Below are positions 6,577 to 14,805 of a stretch of 16,189 bases of DNA, one piece after another. Under the pieces are notes generated by a model that saw only the letters and a list, made by a program, of their open reading frames with translations, was not told the origin of the DNA and ran no database searches. The DNA is from Hyphomonadaceae bacterium UBA1001 (GTDB lineage: Bacteria > Pseudomonadota > Alphaproteobacteria > Caulobacterales > Aquidulcibacteraceae), in assembly GCA_002291875.1 (NCBI GenBank), contig DBAV01000241.1, positions 1 through 16,189 on the forward strand, written 5' to 3'. Every line of letters begins with the position of its first letter. Within the stretch, counting starts at the first letter, position 1. Position numbers and translations under genes: made by a program.

Positions 6577-7539
6577 TTAGACCACCCCGGCGCGCAGGCA
6601 GTCGTGCACGTGGATGATGCCGGCAGGGCGTTTGTCGTCCAGCGCGAACAACTGGGTGACGCCGCGCTCGTTCATCAGACGCAGCGCCTCGGCGGCGAGG
6701 GTGGTCGGTGCCACGGTCAGCGGATTGCGGGTCATGACCTCGCCGGCGGTTCGCGCCAGAAGCTCGGGGCCCATGTGACGCCGGAGGTCGCCATCGGTGA
6801 CCAGGCCGATCATCCGACCGTCGGTGTCGACCACGCCCGCACACCCGAACCGTTTGGCGGTCATCACCAGAAGCGCATCGCGCATCATGGTGTGGTCGGC
6901 CACCAGCGGCACCTCGTCGCCGGTGTGCATCAGGTCGGCGACCGTGCGCAGCTGGGCACCCAGCCGCCCGCCCGGGTGAAAGATGCCGAACGCTTCGGCG
7001 TCGAACCCGCGGCGTTCGATCAGTGCCACCGCCAGTGCGTCGCCCAGGGCAATCATCATGGTGGTGGAGGTGGTGGGCGCATTGGTTCCCGCCGCGGCCT
7101 CGGCCGCATCCGGCAAGACAAGGCGAATGTCGGCGGCACGCGCCAGTGCCGAGTCCGCCCGGCATGTCATGGCGATCAGCAGGATGCCAAACCGGCGGGT
7201 GTAGTGCACGAGGTCCGAAAGCTCGGCCGTCTCGCCGGACTTCGAAAGCGCCAGCACCGCATCGCTGCGCGAAATCATGCCCAGATCGCCATGCGACGCT
7301 TCGGTGGCGTGGACGAACATGGCCGGGGTGCCGGTCGAGGCGAGCGTTGCGGCGATCTTGCGCCCGACATGGCCGCTCTTTCCGATCCCCGAGACCACCA
7401 GCCGCCCATCGAGCGCCAGCACCCGCTCGACGGTTTCGCGGAAGGGGTGGTCACCGGCCTCGCCCAGCCACGCTTCAAGCGCGGCAAGGCCCGCGCGCTC
7501 GAGCGCAACCGCACGGCGGGCGGCGCAGAGTGCGTCCAT
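6577..7539 (-). CDS. kdsD: Arabinose-5-phosphate isomerase (KpsF/GutQ family)
   Basis: Cytoplasmic enzyme converting D-ribulose-5-phosphate to D-arabinose-5-phosphate, the first step of Kdo synthesis for lipopolysaccharide or capsule. The 320-residue product has the full family layout: a SIS sugar-isomerase domain (about 30-175) with GIGKSGH (51-57), HATEASHGD (77-85), the phosphate-binding LSKSGETAEL (98-107) and FHPGGRLG (187-194), then two CBS domains (about 200-260 and 265-320). The ATG overlaps the stop of the upstream gene in TGATG, so it is probably translated by coupling. The sequence cannot tell kdsD from a capsule-dedicated kpsF paralogue; kdsD is chosen as the housekeeping name. 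Confidence 0.93.
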   Translation of the reverse strand: MDALCAARRAVALERAGLAALEAWLGEAGDHPFRETVERVLALDGRLVVSGIGKSGHVGRKIAATLASTGTPAMFVHATEASHGDLGMISRSDAVLALSKSGETAELSDLVHYTRRFGILLIAMTCRADSALARAADIRLVLPDAAEAAAGTNAPTTSTTMMIALGDALAVALIERRGFDAEAFGIFHPGGRLGAQLRTVADLMHTGDEVPLVADHTMMRDALLVMTAKRFGCAGVVDTDGRMIGLVTDGDLRRHMGPELLARTAGEVMTRNPLTVAPTTLAAEALRLMNERGVTQLFALDDKRPAGIIHVHDCLRAGVV

Positions 7540-8195
7540 CAGCGCCCCCTCAGGGCCGCTGGCGGCGCCGGAAGGATTTCGAGCCGTGTGACCTCGACGC
7601 CATTGGGATAATCGCCGCTGCGCGGGATGGGTCGAAACACGATGGCGGTGACCTGGCCGCCCCGTGGGCTTGGCAGGATCACCGCGCCTGCCCGTGTCTG
7701 GTCGTCCAGCACGATGGTGCGAAAATCGGCGTCGGCAGGGGCGGTTTGCCCCGCCAGGGCCAGTTCCAGCCGTTCGGGCCCACTGACGGGAATCAGCTGT
7801 CCCGACATCTGCACCATCAGCGGGTCGGCCGCGCCTAGGGCGCCAAGGGTTTGGGGGGCAACGCGCAGCGAAACGGTCGGCAGCTGCGTGCTGGGCAGAT
7901 CAGGCGACGCCAGGGTGGCGAAACGGACCGCCGCGATTTCGGGGTCGTTCAGGCTGCCGCGGCCTGTGGTGACAAAGCCCGAGGGGCCGGGATCGATGCG
8001 GGCCAGCGCGTCAAGGCCCAGGACGACCCTGGCAGAACCATCAGCATCGGGCGCATCTGGCGATGCCGGTCCGGCCTGGGCTGTCTGACCCGTCACCAGC
8101 CCGGGGCGGGTTGTGTCCAGCACGGGCTGGAGAGCCAGCGCGACCAGACCCGCAGCCGCCACGCCCGTGACCGCATAGAACACAATGCCGTTCAT
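7539..8195 (-). CDS. Unknown membrane-anchored periplasmic protein
   Basis: I do not recognise the family. The 218-residue product has one N-terminal hydrophobic segment (about 4-24) with no clear cleavage site, so it is probably anchored in the inner membrane with the rest in the periplasm. A Pro/Ala/Asp-rich linker (about 27-55) leads to a region of predicted beta strands (about 55-210), including VSLRVAPQTLGAL, FRTIVLDD and a closing GVEVTRLEILP, which recalls jelly-roll or carbohydrate-binding beta-sandwich folds. Size and topology resemble LptC, often found near kdsD, but I see no LptC sequence signature. AGGGG lies 7 bases before the ATG. Its stop overlaps the kdsD start (TGATG), which ties it to Kdo/LPS or exopolysaccharide metabolism by context only. 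Confidence 0.72.
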   Translation of the reverse strand: MNGIVFYAVTGVAAAGLVALALQPVLDTTRPGLVTGQTAQAGPASPDAPDADGSARVVLGLDALARIDPGPSGFVTTGRGSLNDPEIAAVRFATLASPDLPSTQLPTVSLRVAPQTLGALGAADPLMVQMSGQLIPVSGPERLELALAGQTAPADADFRTIVLDDQTRAGAVILPSPRGGQVTAIVFRPIPRSGDYPNGVEVTRLEILPAPPAALRGR

Positions 8196-8321
8196 GCTGG
8201 ACCCCTAAACGCGGTGCGCCCGGGTCGCAATCGCCGGTCTGCCAAGCAGGCGGGGACGTGCAAACCGCGCTGCATTGGGCTTTGGTCGCATTCGGACAGT
8301 CCAGGAGCGCGGACCTTGGCG

Positions 8322-9485
8322 ATGGCATTCGAGCGGCGGCCGCTGACGCTGATCTTCACCGAGCAGTCGGATTTCAAGGAGACCTATGGCGGATCGTCAT
8401 CGCACGTTCTGCTGGAGGGACAGCATCTGGCGCCGCTGTCGCGCATCGGCACGGGGCGCACGGTGGTGGTGTTCATGCATCCCACGGGGGTCATGAACTG
8501 GCTGCCCTTGCCCGTCGCGCTGGCGTCGGCGGGGGTGGACGTGATGACCGTCGCCTCGCGCTATCCGCACAACGATTCGGCCCTGATCATGGAAAAGGTC
8601 GTGCTGGACCTTGGACGCTGGGTGCGCCACGCTCGCGAGAGCCTAGGCTTCGAGCGGGTTGTCCTGGCGGGCTGGTCGGGGGGCGGCTCGCTGTCGCTTC
8701 TGTATCAGTCACAGGCCGAACATCCCTCGATCGAGGCGACCCCCGCTGGCGACCCGGTGGACATCCGCGGCGCGGGCCTGATTGCGGCCGATGCTGTCAT
8801 GCAGCTCGCAGCGCACGTGTCGCGGGCGATCATCCTGTCCGAATGGATCGATCCGGCGATCCGCGACGAACACGCGCCCGACGAGCGAGACCCCGACCTG
8901 ACCATCTATGGCGACCGCCCCGCCGCCCGCGCGCCGTTCGATGCCGCTTTCCAGACCCGCTATCGGGCGGCGCAGAAAGCGCGGATCGCGCGGATCACCG
9001 ATCGGGTTCGTGAAGACCTCGATGCGCTGCGCCGCAAGGGGCGGCCTCACGACGAACGCGCCTTTGTGGTGCATGGCACCATGGCCGACCTTCGCTGGCT
9101 CGATCCGTCGATCGACCCGAACGACCGGGTTCCCGGGCGCTGCTATATGGGCGATCCGGAGGTGGTGAACATGAGTCCCGCCCATCTGGCGCGGTTCTGC
9201 TCGCTGCGTTCGTGGCTGTCGCAATGGTCCGAGCACTCCGTGGCCGACGGTCCGGCCTGCGCCGCACGCATCAGCGTGCCCGCCCTGGTGATCGAGAACA
9301 CCGCCGACGACGCGTGCACACCCAGCCACGCCGCGCGGATCCTGGCGGGCTTCGGCGCCAACACACCCGAATTCCACCGCATCCCGGGGGCCACCCACTA
9401 TTACATCGGACAGCGTGCAGAACTGGCGCAGGCCAGTGGGCTTGTGGTGGGCTGGATGGGGCGTGTGGGCATGCTGGACCTCTGA
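8322..9485 (+). CDS. Alpha/beta-hydrolase
   Basis: Probable cytoplasmic serine hydrolase (no signal peptide), substrate unknown. The 387-residue product has a complete triad: nucleophile Ser119 in AGWSGGGS, an acid at Asp329 or Asp330 in ENTADDACTP, and His359 in PGATHYY. VVVFMHPTG (48-56) is the expected oxyanion-hole strand. Between Ser119 and the acid lies an insert of about 200 residues with a charged helical stretch (about 210-240) that could form a lid. AGGAG (8303-8307) is 14 bases from this ATG but only 8 from an in-frame TTG at 8316, so two extra residues are quite possible. The frame is open back to 7851, but that part is antisense to the gene on the other strand. It stands alone, divergent from the kdsD pair. 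Confidence 0.9.
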   Translation: MAFERRPLTLIFTEQSDFKETYGGSSSHVLLEGQHLAPLSRIGTGRTVVVFMHPTGVMNWLPLPVALASAGVDVMTVASRYPHNDSALIMEKVVLDLGRWVRHARESLGFERVVLAGWSGGGSLSLLYQSQAEHPSIEATPAGDPVDIRGAGLIAADAVMQLAAHVSRAIILSEWIDPAIRDEHAPDERDPDLTIYGDRPAARAPFDAAFQTRYRAAQKARIARITDRVREDLDALRRKGRPHDERAFVVHGTMADLRWLDPSIDPNDRVPGRCYMGDPEVVNMSPAHLARFCSLRSWLSQWSEHSVADGPACAARISVPALVIENTADDACTPSHAARILAGFGANTPEFHRIPGATHYYIGQRAELAQASGLVVGWMGRVGMLDL

Positions 9486-9510
9486 TGGTGGGGCCTTGCG
9501 GCGCCCATCA
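9483..9510. other. Inverted repeat joining two convergent stop codons
   Basis: TGATGG (9483-9488) and CCATCA (9505-9510) are complementary; an inner GGGC/GCCC pairing (9491-9494, 9503-9506) is an alternative. The arms contain the TGA of the hydrolase and, on the other strand, the TGA of the transferase gene. There is no T-run on either side. It may weakly separate the convergent transcripts. Confidence 0.35.
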
Positions 9511-10539
9511 CTGGTCCAGGTCGCGTGCGCGGGCATAGGCGCGTGCCTTGCCCGAGAGCCACAGCGACAGGGCGACAAACGTCACCAGCACCAGCAGCGC
9601 CGCCGCGGGGGGAAACAGGTTGGCTGCCACCGCACACAAAGCGGCATGCGCGCTGGCAGCCCAGGTAACCAGTGTGACCCGAACATGGCTGGACCCGGCG
9701 CGCAGGGCGATCTGGTAATGATGGTCACGGTGCGCGGCAAAGGCGCTGCGTCGATTGCGGATCCGCCATGCCAACGTGAGCACCACATCGGCGATGATGG
9801 GGAAAAACAGGACCGGGGCGGTCCAGACCGGCATGACGCCTCGCTCGATCGCAATCAGGCACAGCGCGCCAGCGGCCGCGCCGGCCACGAACGCACCGCT
9901 GTCCCCGGCATAGATGCGCCCCGCGGGGAAGTTCCAGACCAGGATGCCCACCAGGGCCGCCACCACCGCGGCAATCACCAGGGCCAGGTCCAGCGCCCCG
10001 GCAGCGATCGCAAGCGTTGCAAGGCCCAGAAGGCCGATCACCGTCGATCCGATTGCCAGTCCGTTCGCGCCGTCCATGAAGTTCACGGCGTTGACCATGA
10101 ACACCAGCCAGAGCATCGACCCGGCCACCGCCAGCGGCATCCACACGGACAGGCTGAGAGTCTGCGTCAGCGCAAAGGTTTCGGCAGGCCCCAGCATCGC
10201 CACCGCAAGGCCCGCTCCAGCGATCTGAACCGCAAGGCGGATGCGGACGGGGAGGGGGCGAACATCGTCGATCGCCCCCACAAGCCCCATCGCAAAGGCC
10301 CACACCGCCAGCCATCCGACCCAGTCCGGCCAGGACGGTCCCAGCTGCCCCCCCACAAACAGCGCAGCGGTGGCGATCACCATGGCCGTCATGGCGGCAA
10401 GGCCCGCCGAGGTCGGCACGGGCGCAGCCTGCATCTTGCGCACGCCGTCAGGGGCGTCGCGCGGCGCAATCGCCATCATGGCGCGCACCAGCAGGATCGA
10501 GAGCACCAGCACCCCCATGGGCCAGAGTACAAGGCTCAC
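9508..10539 (-). CDS. WecA/MraY-family polyprenyl-phosphate sugar-1-P transferase
   Basis: Integral membrane enzyme expected to move a sugar-1-phosphate from a UDP-sugar to undecaprenyl phosphate, starting a lipid-linked glycan. The 343-residue product is hydrophobic with about ten membrane segments. The family motifs are present: the Asp pair in VGAIDDVRPL (Asp91-Asp92), NAVNFMDGANGLA (150-162), GDSGAF (212-217) and the His motif HRDHH (270-274). The N-terminal loop reads VPTSAGLA where many members have PTxGG. There is no MurNAc-pentapeptide (MraY) context, so a WecA/TagO-like role in O-antigen or exopolysaccharide is more likely. The GTG start overlaps the ABC transporter stop in GTGA; an ATG at 10518 would lose this coupling. 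It is the last gene of the minus-strand run. Confidence 0.9.
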   Translation of the reverse strand: MSLVLWPMGVLVLSILLVRAMMAIAPRDAPDGVRKMQAAPVPTSAGLAAMTAMVIATAALFVGGQLGPSWPDWVGWLAVWAFAMGLVGAIDDVRPLPVRIRLAVQIAGAGLAVAMLGPAETFALTQTLSLSVWMPLAVAGSMLWLVFMVNAVNFMDGANGLAIGSTVIGLLGLATLAIAAGALDLALVIAAVVAALVGILVWNFPAGRIYAGDSGAFVAGAAAGALCLIAIERGVMPVWTAPVLFFPIIADVVLTLAWRIRNRRSAFAAHRDHHYQIALRAGSSHVRVTLVTWAASAHAALCAVAANLFPPAAALLVLVTFVALSLWLSGKARAYARARDLDQ

Positions 10540-12290
10540 GCGGCGGCTCCGCCGAACTGCAGCCGAACCAGCGCCGCATAGGCGCCCTCGGCCGCCATAA
10601 GCGTTGCGTGGGTTCCGCGTTCGACGATGCGGCCGCGGTCGAACACCAGGATTTCATCTGCGTGCCGCACGGTCGACAGGCGGTGGGCGATCACAAGCAG
10701 GGTGTGGGTTTCGCGCATGGCCACCAGCGCCTCATCGATCCGCGCCTCGGTCTCGGCATCCAGTGCCGAGGTCGCCTCATCCAGCAGGACGATGGGTGCG
10801 CGCCGCAGGATGGCACGAGCCAGGGCGATGCGCTGGCGCTCGCCACCCGACAGCCTGCTGCCGCGCTCGCCCACACGGGTTTCATAGCCTTCGGGCAAGG
10901 CCGTCACCGCATCATGAACGGCCGCCGCACGGGCCGCGAGCTCGATGTCGGCGCGGCTGGCGCCGCGACTGCCATGCGCGATGTTCGCGTGGATGGTGTC
11001 GTCGAGAAGCTGGGTGTCCTGAGAGACGATGGCACACTGTGCGCGCAGGCTCTCGAGAGTGACCGAGCGGACGTCCTGTCCGTCGATCCGCACGGCCCCG
11101 TCGCCCACCTCGTAGAGCCGCAGGATCAGGTTGAAGACCGTCGACTTGCCCGCTCCGCTGGCCCCGACCAGTGCCGTCATCCGTCCGCGGCGCGCATCGA
11201 AGGTGATGTTCTCGAGTGTTGGTGTGTCTGTGCCATAGGCGAACCCCACCGTGTCGAATGTGACGTGGCCATCGCTGACTATCAGGGGCAGGGCGCCCGG
11301 CGCGTCCTTGATCGTGGGGCGCTCATCCAGCAGCGTGTAGCAACGATCGAGCGCCGCAGCGCTCTCGAACAGGGCGGTGTTGAGCGTGCCAAGGCTGCGG
11401 GCGGATGCGCCTGCCACGGCCAGCGTTGTCAGGAAGGCCGTGAAGTCGGCAAAATCCGCCTCGCCCGTGACGATCCGCCAGCCGACCAGCGCGAAAACCG
11501 CGGCCAGCGCAAGACCCCCCGCAACCTCCATCACGGGTTCGGTGTGGGCGCGGTTGCGCACCAGCTTCAGCGTGATCCGACGCTGGTCATCGAAGGTGGC
11601 ATCCGCGCGCGCCTGCTCGGCCTCTTCAAGCCCATAGGTCTTGATCAGGCGCGGGCTGGAAAAGCTCTCACCCAGACGCCCGGCCAGCACCGCGGCCTGC
11701 TCCTGAAAGGCAAGGCCTGCCTGGCGCGCGCGTTTTGCAATCGCTGCCAGGGGGCCGGTGATCAACGGATAGGCCAGCAGGACCGCCAGCCCCAGCACCC
11801 AATCAATGAAGACGAGCGACACCGCGCAGGCCAAGAGCGTCAGCGCGTCACGCACCAGCCCCGTCAGCGTTCGTGCCAGACCGTCCCGGATGGTCTGGAT
11901 ATCGGCCGTGAAGCGCGCGATCATCCCGCCGGAGGCCTCGGCCTGAAGCCTCGCGAGATCAAGCCTCACCACGCGGGCGAACATTGCGGACTGAAGGTCC
12001 TGGGCAATCCGCAGGCACAGGCCCTGGGTCTGGACGACCTGGAAATACATCAGCACCGCGCGCGCCGCGACCACCGCCCCGATCACGGCCGGCGCCTTCC
12101 ACAACACGTCCGCGTCGCGTGCCTCGATCATGCGCGTGGCCCACTGCACCACCCAGCCATAGCTGGCGGCCAGCGCCGCAACGCCGACCATCAGCACCAG
12201 CGCCACCATCAGGGCAGCTGGACGGCGCCGCACAAAGTCGTCCCAGAACCGCCGGAACAGGGCTCCGGCCGGGGGGCGTGCTTGCGTCAT
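10536..12290 (-). CDS. MsbA-type ABC exporter (fused permease-ATPase)
   Basis: Half-transporter that should dimerise in the inner membrane and flip or export a lipid or glycolipid using ATP. Residues about 25-310 form the six-helix exporter domain. Residues about 340-575 form the nucleotide-binding domain with Walker A GASGAGKST (376-384), the Q-loop in IVSQDTQLLDD, signature LSGGERQ (480-486), Walker B IVLLDEATSALD (500-511) and His535 of the H-loop. The ATG at 12290 (584 residues) has AGGG 7 bases upstream. The open frame continues to 12431 but would overlap DUF4170 and has no permease homology there. It lies 32 bases behind DUF4170 and is coupled (GTGA) to the sugar-phosphate transferase. 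MsbA or an O-antigen/glycolipid flippase are the main options. Confidence 0.92.
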   Translation of the reverse strand: MTQARPPAGALFRRFWDDFVRRRPAALMVALVLMVGVAALAASYGWVVQWATRMIEARDADVLWKAPAVIGAVVAARAVLMYFQVVQTQGLCLRIAQDLQSAMFARVVRLDLARLQAEASGGMIARFTADIQTIRDGLARTLTGLVRDALTLLACAVSLVFIDWVLGLAVLLAYPLITGPLAAIAKRARQAGLAFQEQAAVLAGRLGESFSSPRLIKTYGLEEAEQARADATFDDQRRITLKLVRNRAHTEPVMEVAGGLALAAVFALVGWRIVTGEADFADFTAFLTTLAVAGASARSLGTLNTALFESAAALDRCYTLLDERPTIKDAPGALPLIVSDGHVTFDTVGFAYGTDTPTLENITFDARRGRMTALVGASGAGKSTVFNLILRLYEVGDGAVRIDGQDVRSVTLESLRAQCAIVSQDTQLLDDTIHANIAHGSRGASRADIELAARAAAVHDAVTALPEGYETRVGERGSRLSGGERQRIALARAILRRAPIVLLDEATSALDAETEARIDEALVAMRETHTLLVIAHRLSTVRHADEILVFDRGRIVERGTHATLMAAEGAYAALVRLQFGGAAA

Positions 12291-12322
12291 CGCTGGACCC
12301 TGCCGGCGATCATGGAGGGCGC

Positions 12323-12589
12323 TCAGCGCCGGCGTGCGGTGTGGGTGGCCGGATCCAGCAGCCGGTGGGCGTGGATGATGAAATACCGCATCCGCGCATT
12401 GTCGACGGTACGCTGGGCCGCGCCCTTCCACGCGGCATGCGCCTCGGCATAGTTCGGGAACGCGCCGACGAAATCCACTGCGGTCAGGTCGGCGAACTCG
12501 ATGTCCTCGATGTCGCGCAATTCGCCCCCGATCACCAAGTGCAGCAATTGCCGGCTGTCCTCGTGATGGTCATCGCCGTCGTGGGGCAT
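12323..12589 (-). CDS. DUF4170 family protein
   Basis: Small conserved alphaproteobacterial protein of unknown function, 88 residues. The conserved core is clear: LLHLVIGGELRDIEDIEF (15-32), VGAFPNYAEAHAAWKG (41-56), then AQRTVDNARMRYFIIHAHRL (58-77) and LLDP. It has no signal peptide or membrane segment. The N-terminus is rich in His and Asp (MPHDGDDHHED), an unusual acidic-histidine patch that might bind metal. The ATG overlaps the stop of the upstream phosphatase in TGATG. In related genomes DUF4170 genes commonly sit between a CysQ/IMPase-like gene and lipid A/Kdo genes, which suggests, without proof, a role in envelope assembly. Confidence 0.9.
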   Translation of the reverse strand: MPHDGDDHHEDSRQLLHLVIGGELRDIEDIEFADLTAVDFVGAFPNYAEAHAAWKGAAQRTVDNARMRYFIIHAHRLLDPATHTARRR

Positions 12590-13419
12590 CAGCTGTCTCC
12601 GTTCGGGGTGCGCCGTGCGGTGTCCGGCAGGGCGGCGCGCATGTGTTCGACCAGGAGGGCGTGCAGGGTGGGCCCCGCCGCCACGATCGACGCGATACCG
12701 GGATCATCGGCGCGATTGAAGACCACGGGTGCACCGTCTGCCTCGCTGATGCGACCCCCGGCACCCTCGACAAGGGCCACCCCCGGCGCGCTGTCCCAGA
12801 TCGCGCGCGGGCCCGGCGCCAGGGTGAAATCCGCTGCACCCCGGGCCACCTCGGCCAACCTCAGGCAGGCCGAGGCCACCTTTCTTGTGGTCACGGGTGG
12901 CCACTGCCGCCGCCAGCGCGGGTCCGTAAACACGGTGCGGCCCGCAATGGCCTCGGCCCCCGTGATCTCGTTGCGGTCGCGCACATTGATCGCCCGGCCG
13001 TCGAGAAGGGCGCCAAGGCTCGCGCCACCCACCATCATTGAACCGCGTTCGGGCGCGTGCACACAGCCGGCCACCGCCTGCCCGGCCTCGATGACTGCCA
13101 GGGCCACCGACCAGTCATCCCGCCCCCCCAGGAACGCCGCCGTGCCGTCGATCGGATCGACCACAAAGGTGCGCCTGGCCGCCAGGCGCGATCCGTCGTC
13201 GACATCCTCCTCGGACAGCCAGCCATAGTCGGGCCGTGCCGCGCGCAAGTGCTCACGCAGCAGGTCATTGGCGGCAATGTCCAGGGCCGTGACCGGACCT
13301 GCGCTGCCCTTCTGGCGCACCCAGCCAGGGCTGCCGCGCGCGTCGAGGATCAGCCGGCCGGCGGCACGTGCGGCGTCCGCCAGCAAGCCGAGGTCATCGT
13401 TGAGGCAAGGCGGGCTCAC
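12589..13419 (-). CDS. Inositol-monophosphatase-family phosphatase (CysQ-like)
   Basis: Metal-dependent sugar or nucleotide phosphatase of 276 residues; candidate substrates are 3'-phosphoadenosine-5'-phosphate (CysQ activity) or an inositol/sugar phosphate. The metal-binding signatures are intact: WLSEEDVDD (67-75, Glu70/Glu71), FVVDPIDGTAAF (85-96, Asp88/Asp91) and IWDSAPGVALVEGAGG (207-222, Asp209). Asp47 in VTALD fits the conserved TxxD loop. The GTG start at 13419 overlaps the stop of pmbA (GTGA). The stop overlaps the DUF4170 start (TGATG), so three genes are probably translated as one coupled unit. The sequence alone does not separate CysQ from true inositol monophosphatase. Confidence 0.92.
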   Translation of the reverse strand: MSPPCLNDDLGLLADAARAAGRLILDARGSPGWVRQKGSAGPVTALDIAANDLLREHLRAARPDYGWLSEEDVDDGSRLAARRTFVVDPIDGTAAFLGGRDDWSVALAVIEAGQAVAGCVHAPERGSMMVGGASLGALLDGRAINVRDRNEITGAEAIAGRTVFTDPRWRRQWPPVTTRKVASACLRLAEVARGAADFTLAPGPRAIWDSAPGVALVEGAGGRISEADGAPVVFNRADDPGIASIVAAGPTLHALLVEHMRAALPDTARRTPNGDS

Positions 13420-14753
13420 GCCCCGGCCACGGTCAGCGCGTCGACCAGGATGGATGGTGTGTCCAGCGAGCCGCGGAATTCGAGATCGGACGCCGGCACC
13501 AGGCGGGCATAAATGTCCAGCATGTTTCCGGCGACCGTGATCTCGCTGACCGGAAACCCGTCGCCATCAGGCGTCTGCCAGAAACCGGCCACCCCCACCG
13601 ACCAGTCGCCGGTATTGGGGTTCAGCGAGGGCGAGAAAGTTTCTGTCACCATCAGACCGCCGCCTGCCCCCGCCAACAGGTCCTGCGGCGTCCGCGGCCC
13701 CGGCTGGAGCCAGACATTCGATGCAGACACCCCGGGCGGTCCGCCATGGGGCAGGGTTGCATGTCCGGTCGTCGTCAGGCCGAGCTGCCGCGCCGACGCC
13801 GAGTTCAGCAACCAGGTGGTCAGGACACCGTCCTCGACCAGCAGGTGGCGACGCGCCACCACGCCCTCGCCGTCAAACAGGTGCGAGCCAGCCCCCCGGC
13901 GCCGCAGCGGATCGTCGACGATCTCGATCCCTTCCGCGAACACGCGGGAGCCCAGGCGATCCTTGAGGAAGGAAACACCACGCGCAATGGCGGGCCCGGT
14001 GATGGCGCCCAGCATCGATCCAATCAGTCCGCGGGCTACCCTCGGCTCGAACAGGACCGCGGCCCTCGTGGTTTCGATCCGGCGCGCGCCGATGCGCCGC
14101 ACCGTTCGTTCACCGGCCTCCCGACCGATCTGGGCGGGGTCGGGCAGGTCGGCAAAGTGGCGCATGCCGCGGCCGGCATAGTCGCGCTCGCGTGCGCCAT
14201 CGCGCTCGGCAACCACCGCGACGCCATGACCGAAACTCGAGGATCGGAAATCGCCGCGAAAACCGTTGCTGTCGCCGAATGCCAGGGTCGAGCGGCCCCA
14301 ATAGGCGCTCGCGCCCGCCGAATTGCTGACGCCGGTTACGCTGCGCGCCGCGTCCTCGCAGGTGCGCGCGATCTCCTCCAGCTGCTCGGCGGACAATTCG
14401 GTCGGATCATAGGGATCAAGATCCCCCTCGGCGCGTCCCTGCAGCGCCGGATCAGCGAGGCCGCACCACGGATCCTCGGGTGCGGCGCGGGCCATGGCGA
14501 CCACGCGCTCGGCCAGCGCGTCCAGGCCCGTGGGCGACACGTCCGAGGTCGAAGCCGCTGCCTGCCGATGGCCGAAGAACGCCCGCAGCGCGGCCGATCG
14601 TCCCTCCGAGCGCTCGACCCCTTCAAAGGCGCCCATCCGCACCTCGGCGGACATCGACAGCCCCTCCGAGACGCTGGCGTCGGCCGCACCTGCGCCAAGG
14701 GTTCGGGCACGCGAAAGGAGGCGGTCTACAGCCTCGGCATTGGTCACGATCAT
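13416..14753 (-). CDS. pmbA: PmbA/TldE metalloprotease-complex subunit
   Basis: Non-catalytic partner of TldD in the TldD/E protease, which degrades unfolded peptides and matures some ribosomally made peptides. Similarity to E. coli PmbA runs the whole length: an N-terminal domain with STSDVSPTGLDAL and a YDPTELS region, then GDSNGFRGDFRSSSF, the central RGLIGSMLGAITGPAIARG and FLKDRLGSRVFAEG. Near the end are DGVLTTWLLNSASARQLGL and the C-terminal FPVSEITVAGNMLDI. There is no HExxxH zinc motif, which separates TldE from TldD. The ATG at 14753 gives 445 residues, close to 450 in E. coli. An ATG at 14765 and a TTG at 14789 (with AAGGA 4 bases upstream) are alternatives. No tldD lies in the window. 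Confidence 0.93.
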   Translation of the reverse strand: MIVTNAEAVDRLLSRARTLGAGAADASVSEGLSMSAEVRMGAFEGVERSEGRSAALRAFFGHRQAAASTSDVSPTGLDALAERVVAMARAAPEDPWCGLADPALQGRAEGDLDPYDPTELSAEQLEEIARTCEDAARSVTGVSNSAGASAYWGRSTLAFGDSNGFRGDFRSSSFGHGVAVVAERDGARERDYAGRGMRHFADLPDPAQIGREAGERTVRRIGARRIETTRAAVLFEPRVARGLIGSMLGAITGPAIARGVSFLKDRLGSRVFAEGIEIVDDPLRRRGAGSHLFDGEGVVARRHLLVEDGVLTTWLLNSASARQLGLTTTGHATLPHGGPPGVSASNVWLQPGPRTPQDLLAGAGGGLMVTETFSPSLNPNTGDWSVGVAGFWQTPDGDGFPVSEITVAGNMLDIYARLVPASDLEFRGSLDTPSILVDALTVAGA

Positions 14754-14805
14754 GGCCGCGCACATGGCGTGCCGGGGCACGGGGTGCAACCCGTCCTTGC
14801 CGGTC

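Noticed and set aside
7539..8195. Calling the protein upstream of kdsD LptC
   Set aside because: Size, anchor and context fit, but I see no LptC sequence motif; I left it unnamed and listed the idea as a finding.
7851..8321. 157-codon extension of the alpha/beta-hydrolase
   Set aside because: It is antisense to the membrane-anchored protein gene; the AGGAG at 8303-8307 supports a start at 8316 or 8322.
12291..12431. 47-codon extension of the ABC exporter
   Set aside because: It overlaps DUF4170 out of frame and has no exporter homology; ATG 12290 has its own AGGG.
10608..12452. Plus-strand frame of 614 codons
   Set aside because: It is the exact shadow of the ABC exporter; the translation is Arg/Gly/His-rich with no domain.
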